Both the position numbers and the translations under genes were made by a program. Positions 15,149-22,038 of a DNA stretch of 30,372 nt are shown here, in pieces; the stretch's first letter is position 1; each line of letters opens with the position of its first letter. Source of the stretch: Gemmatimonadota bacterium (lineage in GTDB: Bacteria; Gemmatimonadota; Gemmatimonadetes; Gemmatimonadales; GWC2-71-9). The stretch spans positions 1-30,372 of the forward strand of contig QHUE01000067.1 of the NCBI GenBank assembly GCA_003221825.1. The letters are read 5' to 3'. The notes beneath the pieces were generated by a model. The model was not told the DNA's origin. It saw only the letters and a program-made list of their open reading frames with translations, and made no database searches.

Positions 15149-15149
15149 C

Positions 15150-15407
15150 TCAGTATTCAGGATGTGTAAGTATCGCTCGGACCAGATCGTCGAACAGCTG
15201 GGATTCCGGCGTCACGTTGCCGTCCGCATCGGTGTGCACGTTCCACGCGGCGAGCTCGTTCAGCGCGGTCGCTTCCTCATACGTGAGATGCAGCACGTGG
15301 CCGTTCGCGCTCCTTCCCGCCTTGTCGAGCACGTTCTTGAGCACGTCGGGCAAGTGCTTGGCATTGCGCACCGCGTCGTACTGTTGCCTAGTCACCGTGA
15401 GGTCCAT
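15150..15407 (-). CDS. small protein of unknown function, 85 aa
   Basis: Starts with MDLTVTRQQYDAVRNAKHLPDVLKNVLDKAG, then HLTYEEATALNELAAWNV and ends LFDDLVRAILTHPEY. It looks like a compact soluble helical protein. I recognise no family. The ATG at 15407 follows an AAGATT hexamer by 5 bp, and the stop is 6 bp before the S9 gene, making it the first gene of that operon. A divergent start (fabH-like) lies 46 bp away. Confidence 0.7.
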   Translation of the reverse strand: MDLTVTRQQYDAVRNAKHLPDVLKNVLDKAGRSANGHVLHLTYEEATALNELAAWNVHTDADGNVTPESQLFDDLVRAILTHPEY

Positions 15408-15453
15408 GCGCTAATCTTGGTACCTTCGTTCTCACCCGCAACCCAGAGACCCA

Positions 15454-16251
15454 ATGCCGCGGACCGCATTCCTCTCGACCGGCTTTCATGTCCCATCGCA
15501 TGTCGTCACGAACGACGACCTCGCGAAGATCATGGACACGTCCGACGAGTGGATCTTGCAGCGCAGCGGCATCAAGACGCGCTACTGGGTCGACAAGGGC
15601 GACACCGGTGTCGCACTCGCGCGCGAGGCGTCGCAGAAAGCGCTCGACAAAGCGGGGCTCGCGTTGGTCGGCGCCGAGGTGCATTCGCGCGGCCTCGACA
15701 AGACCACGCGCGGGCGGGATACGGCAGTGCTCTTCGGCGACGGCGCGGGCGCCGCCGTGCTCGGACCGGTGGACGATGACGGCCGCGGCGTGCTGTCCAC
15801 CCACATCTTTGCCGACGGGCGGTACGCCGAGAAGCTCTGGGTCGACGGCCCCGGCCTGGCGCACGACCCGTATGTGAGTGTCGAGATGCTGGAGCAGGGA
15901 CTGCATCGCGCCGTGATGGAAGGACGCGACGTCTTCAAGTTCGCGTCCATCAAGATGCCAGAGTCGATTGCCATCGCGCTTAAAACCAACCGCCTCACTC
16001 CCGCCGATATCAACTTGCTCGTCCCTCATCAAGCCAACCAACGCATCATCGAGATGGTCCAGAAAGCCGCGGGTCTGCGCGACGACCAGGTCTACAGCAA
16101 CATTCAGAAGTACGGCAACACCACCGCCGCCTCGATTCCCATCGCGCTCGACGAAGCGCTCGCGGAGGGCCGGCTGAAGCAAGGGGACCTGCTCGTGCTC
16201 ACGGCGTTCGGATCGGGCTTTACGTGGGGAAGTGCGGCGATTCGCTGGTAG
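15454..16251 (+). CDS. fabH: FabH-like 3-oxoacyl-ACP synthase III lacking the catalytic-Cys segment
   Basis: 265 residues against the usual 320-335. The N-terminus (FLSTGFHVPSHVVTNDDLAKIMDTSDEWI, RSGIKTRYW) and the C-terminal half (TAVLFGDGAGAAVLGP, VPHQANQRI with His192, YGNTTAASIP with Asn222, AFGSGFTWG) are clear FabH. Between KALDKAGLA and LVGAEVHSRGLD about 65 residues are missing, in frame, at about 15655-15670. In FabH this stretch contains the nucleophilic Cys (AACSGF in E. coli) and the dimer-interface strand. The His and Asn of the triad remain. The protein cannot make the acyl-enzyme intermediate, so it is a degenerating gene, a non-catalytic relative, or an assembly artefact. The 3' end overlaps the convergent gene by 32 bp. 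Confidence 0.88.
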   Translation: MPRTAFLSTGFHVPSHVVTNDDLAKIMDTSDEWILQRSGIKTRYWVDKGDTGVALAREASQKALDKAGLALVGAEVHSRGLDKTTRGRDTAVLFGDGAGAAVLGPVDDDGRGVLSTHIFADGRYAEKLWVDGPGLAHDPYVSVEMLEQGLHRAVMEGRDVFKFASIKMPESIAIALKTNRLTPADINLLVPHQANQRIIEMVQKAAGLRDDQVYSNIQKYGNTTAASIPIALDEALAEGRLKQGDLLVLTAFGSGFTWGSAAIRW

Positions 16252-16894
16252 AATCGATCTCCTTCAACTCCTTGAGCTCGCGCGCCGCGCCGGCCGCCAG
16301 CGGCGAGCCCCGATAGCGCTCCACAAAGCGCGCCAGCTCCACCTTCAGCCGGCCCGTTCGCCCCGTTTTGCGATATACATCGATCAGCCCGTTCGTCGCA
16401 CGCATCTGTTCCCGCGCGCTCGCGGGCGGCTCCGCGCCACGAATCTCGAGATAGAGGCGCTCGGCTTCATCGAACCCCTGGAGGTGCATCTCGAGGAGGT
16501 GCGCCAGCTGCAACCGAGCCTCATGGTCGCCGGGCTCGATCCGCAGATGATCGCGGAACCAGTCGGCTGCCTCGGCATACTTGCCCTGCACGATCAGCAC
16601 GTCCTGCCGCGGATACGTCGGCGGCGGTGCAATGTCGCCGTCCGCGAACATCGTTTTGACGAGCAGAACGGACGCCTCTCCGACGGCGCGGTGAATCACG
16701 AAGATCCCGCCGATCGTCACCGGCACGTTCAGGACGAGCAGGACGACGAACATGCCGGGCGAAATCCATCCCTGCTTGAGCATGAAGAACCACAGCCCGG
16801 AGAGCATGATGAAACACGCCGGGCCAAACCACGTTGCCACCCGCAACAGCCCAATGGCATCGGTTGCATCGGTGTACTGGGGACCTTTGGCCAT
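16220..16894 (-). CDS. membrane protein with TPR-like cytosolic or periplasmic domain
   Basis: 224 residues from the ATG at 16894. The frame is open up to a TTG at 17062, but the extra 56 residues are Pro/Ala/Thr-rich low complexity and probably not translated. Two hydrophobic helices (about residues 20-40 and 46-68) are followed by DVLIVQGKYAEAADWFRDHLRIEPGDHEARLQLAHLLEMHLQ-type helical hairpins, which look like two or three tetratricopeptide repeats, ending in LARFVERYRGSPLAAGAARELKEL. Function unknown; TPRs normally bind partner proteins. The 185-bp gap upstream, before the HD gene stop at 17080, shows nothing else that is convincing. Confidence 0.78.
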   Translation of the reverse strand: MAKGPQYTDATDAIGLLRVATWFGPACFIMLSGLWFFMLKQGWISPGMFVVLLVLNVPVTIGGIFVIHRAVGEASVLLVKTMFADGDIAPPPTYPRQDVLIVQGKYAEAADWFRDHLRIEPGDHEARLQLAHLLEMHLQGFDEAERLYLEIRGAEPPASAREQMRATNGLIDVYRKTGRTGRLKVELARFVERYRGSPLAAGAARELKELKEIDSTSESPHFPT

Positions 16895-17079
16895 CGCGTC
16901 CACGATTGCGCCTGAAACGCCCCCTGCGCAAGTTGCCCCCCTCATCGCGGGAGCAGCGGCAGCGGTCGTGGCACTGCCGGTGGCGCTGTTGCCGGTCGTG
17001 ACCATCGGAACGGCAGTCGCGTTGGGAGTGGGTGTTGCGGGTGGGGTGGCGAGCGGGCGCAACGCGCCACCGCCCCCGA

Positions 17080-17964
17080 CTAGCTAGCTCGCAGCGCCTC
17101 GGGACGCCCCGCGATAACACGCAAGGCGCGCACCGCTTCACGCGCGAACGTCTTTCCGGCGCCCTTCTCGACTTCTTCCAGCGCACTCCAGCGCGTGAAC
17201 GCCGGCCGCACCGGCGTAGCCATCTGCAATGTCTCAAACGCGTCGGCCACCGCCAGAATCTTCACGGGTGTAGCCATTGGCAGCGCCTCGATATCCCAGT
17301 CGTCGCCGACGATCTCATAGTAATGCGAGTACTCGGCGATGATCTCGGCGGCGCCGCGCAGCGCGCGCGCGACCGCGAGTGACTCGTCGGTGACCGAGCG
17401 CGACAGCAGCCGCAGCAACCGCTGATCCGCGGTCCCCACCTCGTGGAGCAAGGCCGCGATCCGCAGGTTCTCGAGCTCGCCGTCGGACAGATTCAATTCG
17501 ACGCCCATCGCCGCCGCGAGCTCCGCGACGCGGGTCGAATGACCTTCCTGATTGTTTTCAGCAGACTCGATATGGAAGGTGAGAACCTCCAGCGTCGCGA
17601 GGTAGGCGTTCTTCAGGTCCGCGAGACGCGCCGCGCGCTGCTCGGCGAGCCCGCCGACCACATACCCGGTCAAGATCAGAAAGCCCACCCACGGGACTAA
17701 CGTCAGAAACGCGTCCTCGGTCAGCCCCGCCTCCATTCCCATCCCTTGTGTAGCCTGCAGGAAGAAAACGAGCGATGCGATGAACAGACCGGAGACCACG
17801 GCAAACCGCCGGCCACCATAGAAGCCGGCGAGGATGATCGGCAGATAATAGAAGCTGAGAAACGCGACCTTCTGCTCGATCAGGGAATTGATGACGAGCA
17901 GCGAGGCGACGAGCAGGAGGACGAGGATGCGCTCGAAGTACTTCAGCACGAACCGCCGAATCAC
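17080..17964 (-). CDS. membrane protein with degenerate HD/HD-GYP-like domain
   Basis: 294 residues from a GTG at 17964 with AAAGGG 5 bp upstream. Four or five hydrophobic helices occupy about residues 10-105, then a helical linker (LADLKNAYLATLEVLTFHIESAE) like that before HD-GYP domains, then EGHSTRVAELAAAMG and LRIAALLHEVG. HD-GYP enzymes hydrolyse cyclic di-GMP using an H...HD...HH...GYP metal site. Here HD is replaced by HE, and the HHE-x-WDG-x-GYP segment is replaced by EYSHYYEIVGDDWDIE. It is therefore probably a non-catalytic sensor or binding protein. The final ILAVADAFETL segment (D-A-F-D-A-L in the family) is kept. Confidence 0.82.
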   Translation of the reverse strand: MIRRFVLKYFERILVLLLVASLLVINSLIEQKVAFLSFYYLPIILAGFYGGRRFAVVSGLFIASLVFFLQATQGMGMEAGLTEDAFLTLVPWVGFLILTGYVVGGLAEQRAARLADLKNAYLATLEVLTFHIESAENNQEGHSTRVAELAAAMGVELNLSDGELENLRIAALLHEVGTADQRLLRLLSRSVTDESLAVARALRGAAEIIAEYSHYYEIVGDDWDIEALPMATPVKILAVADAFETLQMATPVRPAFTRWSALEEVEKGAGKTFAREAVRALRVIAGRPEALRAS

Positions 17965-18263
17965 AAAACCCTTTCTGCTAAAGAGATAGGCAGCGCGGGC
18001 ACCAAAGTGAACGACGGGTGGGCAATCTGCAAGTGAGACGCGTCACAAACGAGCACAGCCGAGCACAAACAAGAGCTCGGCACGGAAATCGCTTACGTGA
18101 TGGGCCGGGGGGGACGGCCTGCGCGTCCTACAGGCCCCCCCCAAGGGAACAGCGACTATTGAGTTGGGTCGCCTCCCACCAAGGATTCCCCTTCGGTTCG
18201 TTCATGGAAGCTGTCCCATATCACCTACTCTTCGCGCACATCATCGCCGAAGTGTGTGACGCA
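17965..18263. other. 299-bp intergenic region with two hairpins
   Basis: Between the HD-like gene start and the stop of the Cys-rich gene I see no convincing gene. It holds a perfect 7-bp stem (GCCGAGC, 10-base loop, GCTCGGC) at 18058-18081, and a G7/C8 inverted repeat (18107-18113 with 18135-18142, extended by GGCC/GGCC). The second could be a terminator of the Cys-rich gene without a T tract. CTATCT at about 17980-17990 on the minus strand could be a -10 box for the HD-like gene. Confidence 0.5.
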
Positions 18264-18488
18264 CTAGCCCTCGTCACGATTGCGCTCGGCCTCAGCAAGC
18301 GGATCGCGCCGGTCGTACCCGGGGCACTGCAACACCGGTAACGGCGGGTAGCGGACAAAGCGAGGCCAGGAGGGGTCGGGCGGGTCCGTATCGGCGCGGA
18401 GGCACCGATAGAAGACGGACCCCCGCCGGTTCGTCACAATCCGCACCCAGGCGCACGTCTCGCATAGCCCTACTACAGGCACAGTCAT
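18264..18488 (-). CDS. Cys-rich small protein (possible zinc-ribbon), 74 aa
   Basis: From the ATG at 18488 the product begins MTVPVVGLCETCAWVRIVTNRRGSVFYRC and later has PPLPVLQCPGYDRRDP. The four Cys residues (C-x2-C, then C and C) could bind one zinc or iron. The aromatic and Arg pattern looks constrained. I recall small proteins of this look being widespread and uncharacterised in soil bacteria. No ribosome-binding site is visible. It is divergent from the receiver-protein gene; the two share a 36-bp intergenic stretch. Confidence 0.72.
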   Translation of the reverse strand: MTVPVVGLCETCAWVRIVTNRRGSVFYRCLRADTDPPDPSWPRFVRYPPLPVLQCPGYDRRDPLAEAERNRDEG

Positions 18489-18505
18489 TAGGTCGAAAGA
18501 CAAGC

Positions 18506-18514
18506 TAGTTATAT
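18506..18514 (+). promoter_or_regulatory. possible -10 region TAGTTATAT
   Basis: TAGTTATAT lies 10 bp before the GTG at 18525, with no Shine-Dalgarno sequence between, so the transcript may be leaderless. The context AAGCTAG-TTA-Y-AT is shared with the promoter at 21532-21544. The opposite strand could equally serve the divergent Cys-rich gene. Confidence 0.3.
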
Positions 18515-18524
18515 CTTGGTGCCC

Positions 18525-19172
18525 GTGAGCCCCCCCGGCCCCCAACAGGGCGACGACTTCGGGCTGCCTCCCGGAGTCCGGGACGAGTACTTGCTAGGAG
18601 CCCGCGATCAGCTGGGGGCAATCTCAGAGCTAGCCGAACGGCTGATCGCTGCAGGCACCGACACGGCGGCCATCGAAGCGTTGCGCCGCGACGCTCATCG
18701 TCTGCGCGGCTCCGCCGGGTCGTTCGGATTCTTCACCGCCCCTTCGCCGCCAATCGCCGCCCCTTCGCCGCACAGCGACGAGCCTAGCGACGTACCGGAA
18801 GTCATCGTCGTCGAGGACGATCCCGCGCTGGCCGAGCTGCTCACGTTCGGCCTCGAGGCGCGCGGGTACCGGTTTTTGCACTTTCGCAACGGCCGCGAAG
18901 CATTGGATCTGCTCAAAACGATGGACACGCACAGCGCGGCACAGGCGCCGTTGCTGCTCCTCGACGTCGACCTCCCCGCCCTCGACGGGTACTCCATCTT
19001 CGAGGAGCTGCAGCAGGAGTGTCCAGGAAAATTTCGCGTCGTGTTCACGACGGTGCACGGCAGTGAGACGGAGCAGCTTCGCGGGCTCGAGGCGGGCGCC
19101 ATGGACTACATGGTGAAGCCCATCAGCCTGCGCGTGGCGCTCGAAAAGATCCGGCGCTGGGTGGGCAGATGA
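18525..19172 (+). CDS. half-Hpt domain fused to a response-regulator receiver domain
   Basis: 215 residues from the GTG at 18525 (GTG at 18519 and TTG at 18516 are in-frame alternatives). Residues 1-65 are the first half of a histidine phosphotransfer domain ending in RRDAHRLRGSAGSFGF, with the phosphorylatable His. Instead of the second pair of helices, a Pro/Ala linker follows, made of a near-duplicated block (APSPPIAAPSP). A full receiver domain occupies about residues 88-213: VVEDD acidic pocket, LLLLDVDLP with the phospho-Asp, TTVHG and the conserved Lys in MVKPI. No output domain is present. It could be a phosphorelay sink or CheY-like protein; the Hpt part is probably not folded as usual. 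Confidence 0.85.
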   Translation: MSPPGPQQGDDFGLPPGVRDEYLLGARDQLGAISELAERLIAAGTDTAAIEALRRDAHRLRGSAGSFGFFTAPSPPIAAPSPHSDEPSDVPEVIVVEDDPALAELLTFGLEARGYRFLHFRNGREALDLLKTMDTHSAAQAPLLLLDVDLPALDGYSIFEELQQECPGKFRVVFTTVHGSETEQLRGLEAGAMDYMVKPISLRVALEKIRRWVGR

Positions 19173-19249
19173 CGGCCCGCCATTTCCTGCCTCGCGACGC
19201 CGTGCCTCGGACAAAGCCTGCGCGTCTCTGCGTCGTGACCGCCGCTCAC

Positions 19250-20209
19250 CTACACGTGGAGCTGGGGATGCTCCAACAACCGACGTTGCAGCATCGGATG
19301 CGTCCGCCACACCTGCCACCCCATCGCAAGCACGGCCAGGACATTCGCAACGGCCACCGACCACCAACCGACCGCCCCCAAGACCCATTGGGCCCCGACG
19401 CCGATCGTCGCCAGTATGAGTCCCTCGAGCAGGATGGCCGTGAGTAGCACAAGCAGCGCGAGCGCGGGAACACGCTCCACCTGCTCGGCCAGCGCAACGA
19501 ACACGACCCCGGCGATGACGAACGCGACGACGTGCACGACGGTGTAGACCGCCACCAAGCCAAAGGTGACGACGATCTCACCGGGCCCGGCGGCGCCGAG
19601 CAATAGCGCGGAGCCGAACGCCGCAGGAGTGCGGAACGGCGTGCCACTGGCGAGATCGAGGACGAAGAACCAGGCCGCCACCACCGCGGCTCCGATGAGC
19701 CCGTTGACCACGCCGCGCGCCAGTGCAGGATGCTCTCGGAGCGTCGTTGGTCTCAATGGGCGGGGATCGCGCTCGGCATAATGGAGGTAGCCCATCAGGA
19801 CCAGGCCGGCGGCAATGTTCGCGCCGACGACGTGCGGCCAGGCAATGACGCCGAGATGCGGCGCATGCAGGACGAGCAGCCCAACGTAAAAGGTCACCTC
19901 CTGAAGGAGCACTCCGAACATCAGGCTCAGGAGGAGCCGCGGCGGCGCTGCGAACGCCGCGCTGACCCACGCCATCCCCACTCCCAGAATCGCAAAGACT
20001 CCGAAGTGCAGCACCGTGTACACGGCAACGAGTCGGAAGCCGACCTCCGTGAACTCGCGGTTCAGCACCACGCCCGCGAGCAGTGTGGGCGTACGGAAGG
20101 AATGACCTGCCAACGTGTCCGCCACGAGGAACCACAGCGCGACAACGAGTCCAGCGAGGAGTCCACCCGTCACGCCGTGGACAACCACTGCTTGTGCGGG
20201 TCGCCTCAT
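19250..20209 (-). CDS. eight-TM membrane protein with internal duplication
   Basis: 319 residues from the ATG at 20209 (GAGGT 7 bp upstream). The protein consists of two related halves of four hydrophobic helices. Helix 1 of the first half (HGVTGGLLAGLVVALWFLVADTLAGHSFRTP) matches helix 1 of the second (RGVVNGLIGAAVVAAWFFVLDLASGTPFRTP), and FRLVAVYTVLHFGVFAILGVGM matches FGLVAVYTVVHVVAFVIAGVVF. Such a duplicated bundle is typical of small transporters or channel-like proteins, but I cannot name the family. It ends 78 bp from the convergent receiver gene; that gap contains no clear terminator. Confidence 0.8.
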   Translation of the reverse strand: MRRPAQAVVVHGVTGGLLAGLVVALWFLVADTLAGHSFRTPTLLAGVVLNREFTEVGFRLVAVYTVLHFGVFAILGVGMAWVSAAFAAPPRLLLSLMFGVLLQEVTFYVGLLVLHAPHLGVIAWPHVVGANIAAGLVLMGYLHYAERDPRPLRPTTLREHPALARGVVNGLIGAAVVAAWFFVLDLASGTPFRTPAAFGSALLLGAAGPGEIVVTFGLVAVYTVVHVVAFVIAGVVFVALAEQVERVPALALLVLLTAILLEGLILATIGVGAQWVLGAVGWWSVAVANVLAVLAMGWQVWRTHPMLQRRLLEHPQLHV

Positions 20210-20266
20210 CGTCCCGACCTCGCGAAAAGGGCCTGCTGACAACATGGCGACCGGGACAGCGACTGT

Positions 20267-21496
20267 CTACCGATGCGGCCGCCGCATTTCCACCGCGACT
20301 CGTTCAGCGTCGCGCATGACACGCAGGGTATTCAATCCCGCTACCTTTTTCACCTCAGCCTCGGTCCAGCCGCGCCGCAGCAGCTCGGCGAGCAGATCGG
20401 GCAGCTTGGAGACGTCTTCCAATCCCACCGGCACCTCGGTGATACCGTCGAAATCGGAGCCGACTCCGACGCAATCGACGCCACAGACCTGCCGGATGTG
20501 TTCGATGTGGTCGGCGACCTGCGCGAGCGTCGCGTGCGGCGCCCGCGCGTCCCATGCCTTCATCGAGTCCGCCCGGGTCGCCGAGTCGGCACCGGCCGCG
20601 CGCAGCACATCGAGCCGCGCGGTCACGCTGTCGCCGTACACCCGTACCGCTTCCGAGACAAACCCGGGATTGAAGTTCACCATGACGACGCCGCGATTCG
20701 CCGCCACCAGCTTGAGAATCGAGTCGGGGACGTTGCGCGCGTGATTCGTGAGCGCGCGCGCCGACGAGTGCGAAAAGATGACGGGCGCCTGGGATGTATG
20801 CAGCGCGTCGGACATCGTCTGGTCGTTGACGTGCGACAAATCCACGAGCATCCCGACTCGATTCATCTCCAGCACGACCTGCTTGCCGAAAGGCGAGAGC
20901 CCGCGCCGTGCGGTATCGGTGGACGCGGTCGCCCACTCGAGGCTGCGCCAGTGCGTCAGCGTCATGTAGCGCGTGCCGAGGTTGGAGAACATTCGCAGCG
21001 CGCCGAGCGAGTTCTCGATGGCGTGGCCGCCTTCGATCCCGATGAGACAGGAGATCTTGCCGGCGGCAAAGTTGCGCTGCACGTCGGCGGCGGTGTACGC
21101 CATCGCCATGCTGCGCGCATTGCTGGCGCAGAGGCGGCGAATGAGGTCGATCTGCTCGAGCGCATAGACGGCCGGGTGTGACCCGGAATCCATGGTCGTC
21201 GATGGCACGTACGCGGCCCAGAACTGCGCACCCACCGCCCCGCGGCGCAGGCGGGCGATGTCGGTCATCAGCTTCGGTTGGCTCACGGCGAGATTGACGG
21301 AATCCAGACCGCCGCGCTCGCGAATCGCGTCAGGGATGTCGTTGTGGCCGTCGATGAGAGGGACGGTGCGGAGGATGCGGATGGCTTGGGCTCTGTAATC
21401 CTGAGCTGAAAGATGGAACGATGGAATGATGGAAAGGACCACCATCATCACCGAAACCACCCGCCACGCCCACCTTCCATCATTCCATCTTTGCAT
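20267..21496 (-). CDS. secreted M19 membrane-dipeptidase family enzyme
   Basis: 409 residues from the ATG at 21496, preferred because GGAGGG lies 5 bp before it; two further ATGs (21508, 21511) are upstream in frame. The signal peptide (MQRWNDGRWAWRVVSVMMVVLSIIPSFHLSA) is encoded by an 8-bp-period inverted repeat. All dizinc ligands of renal-dipeptidase homologues are seen: DGHND, the Glu in IGIEGGH, VDLSH, FSHSSAR and GSDFDG. The family cleaves dipeptides, some D-amino-acid-containing, in the periplasm. The C-terminus (LLRRGWTEAEVKKVAGLNTLRVM) is the normal family ending. It fits the peptide-scavenging theme of the window. Confidence 0.94.
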   Translation of the reverse strand: MQRWNDGRWAWRVVSVMMVVLSIIPSFHLSAQDYRAQAIRILRTVPLIDGHNDIPDAIRERGGLDSVNLAVSQPKLMTDIARLRRGAVGAQFWAAYVPSTTMDSGSHPAVYALEQIDLIRRLCASNARSMAMAYTAADVQRNFAAGKISCLIGIEGGHAIENSLGALRMFSNLGTRYMTLTHWRSLEWATASTDTARRGLSPFGKQVVLEMNRVGMLVDLSHVNDQTMSDALHTSQAPVIFSHSSARALTNHARNVPDSILKLVAANRGVVMVNFNPGFVSEAVRVYGDSVTARLDVLRAAGADSATRADSMKAWDARAPHATLAQVADHIEHIRQVCGVDCVGVGSDFDGITEVPVGLEDVSKLPDLLAELLRRGWTEAEVKKVAGLNTLRVMRDAERVAVEMRRPHR

Positions 21497-21514
21497 CGTT
21501 CCCTCCATCATTCC
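21411..21514. repeat. 8-bp-period inverted arrays (locus A2) encoding the M19 signal peptide
   Basis: Left arm 21411-21439 has units GATGGAAC, GATGGAAT, GATGGAAA; right arm 21474-21514 has TTCCATCA, TTCCATCT, TTGCATCG and two broken units. The arms are inverted around about 35 bp. The right arm contains the start codons and also the GGAGGG ribosome-binding site of the M19 gene; the left arm encodes the end of the signal peptide. Confidence 0.85.
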
Positions 21515-21535
21515 CTCGCTTTCCGGTCCAAAAGC

Positions 21536-21541
21536 TAGATT
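21536..21541 (+). promoter_or_regulatory. probable -10 box TAGATT of the reductase operon
   Basis: TAGATT is 5 bp before the GTG at 21547 and no ribosome-binding site lies between, consistent with a leaderless first gene. Only about 20 bp separate it from the repeat array at the start of the divergent dipeptidase gene. Confidence 0.42.
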
Positions 21542-21546
21542 ACATC

Positions 21547-22038
21547 GTGCTCACGAGCAACGAAGCCAAAGTCAAAATCGCGCTCACGGTCAACGGCGAC
21601 GCGACAGAAGTGGCATTCGCACCGCACAAGACGCTGCTCGAGGTGCTGCGCGAAGACCTAGGACTCACCGGCACGAAGCACGGCTGTGAGTTGGGCGAGT
21701 GCGGGACGTGCACGGTGCTCCTGGATGGAACGCCCGTGCTCTCCTGCCTGGTGCTGGGTCTCGCGTGCACGGGTCGCGCCGTGCGCACGGTCGAAGGAAT
21801 GGCGCGTGGTGGAAAACTCCATCCCCTGCAGGAGACGTTCGCGGACCTGGGTGCGGCGCAGTGCGGCTACTGCACGCCCGCCTTTCTCCTCGCCGCCGAG
21901 GCGCTCCTCGAGGCGAATCCGCGACCGACACGCGACGAGATCAAGGACGCGCTCGCCGGTAACCTCTGCCGCTGCACCGGCTACATCAAGATCTATGAGG
22001 CCGTCGAGCTCGCCGCTGCTCGCATGGGACGCGTATGA
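21547..22038 (+). CDS. hcrC: 4-hydroxybenzoyl-CoA reductase-like gamma subunit, [2Fe-2S]2
   Basis: 163 residues from the GTG at 21547. The plant-ferredoxin-type cluster site is CELGECGTC followed by SCLVLG (four Cys), and the second alpha-helical cluster site is CGYC plus CRC (QCGYCTPAF, NLCRCTGY). This is the small iron-sulfur subunit of the xanthine-oxidase family. It relays electrons between the molybdenum and FAD subunits in the cytosol. Assignment to the 4-hydroxybenzoyl-CoA reductase branch rests on the FAD subunit of this operon. The stop overlaps the next ATG (ATGA), so translation is coupled. Confidence 0.93.
   Translation: MLTSNEAKVKIALTVNGDATEVAFAPHKTLLEVLREDLGLTGTKHGCELGECGTCTVLLDGTPVLSCLVLGLACTGRAVRTVEGMARGGKLHPLQETFADLGAAQCGYCTPAFLLAAEALLEANPRPTRDEIKDALAGNLCRCTGYIKIYEAVELAAARMGRV

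Noticed and set aside
16854..17087. Plus-strand frame ending in a hydrophobic, Gly-rich helix (LIAGAAAAVVALPVALLP) and NAPPPPTS
   Set aside because: It looks like a small membrane protein, but it has no ribosome-binding site, its first part overlaps the TPR-like gene, and the minus-strand reading is equally open. Comparison with relatives would be needed.
17936..17943. Third AAGTACTT palindrome
   Set aside because: It lies in Lys-Tyr-Phe codons of the HD-like protein, not in a regulatory position.
18107..18142. G7/C8 inverted repeat considered as a riboswitch or small RNA
   Set aside because: No conserved riboswitch core can be recognised; a simple GC-rich hairpin is the cautious reading.
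18204..18341. Short plus-strand frame from ATG at 18204 (MEAVPYHLLFAHIIAEV)
   Set aside because: It overlaps the end of the Cys-rich gene and has no ribosome-binding site or recognisable feature.
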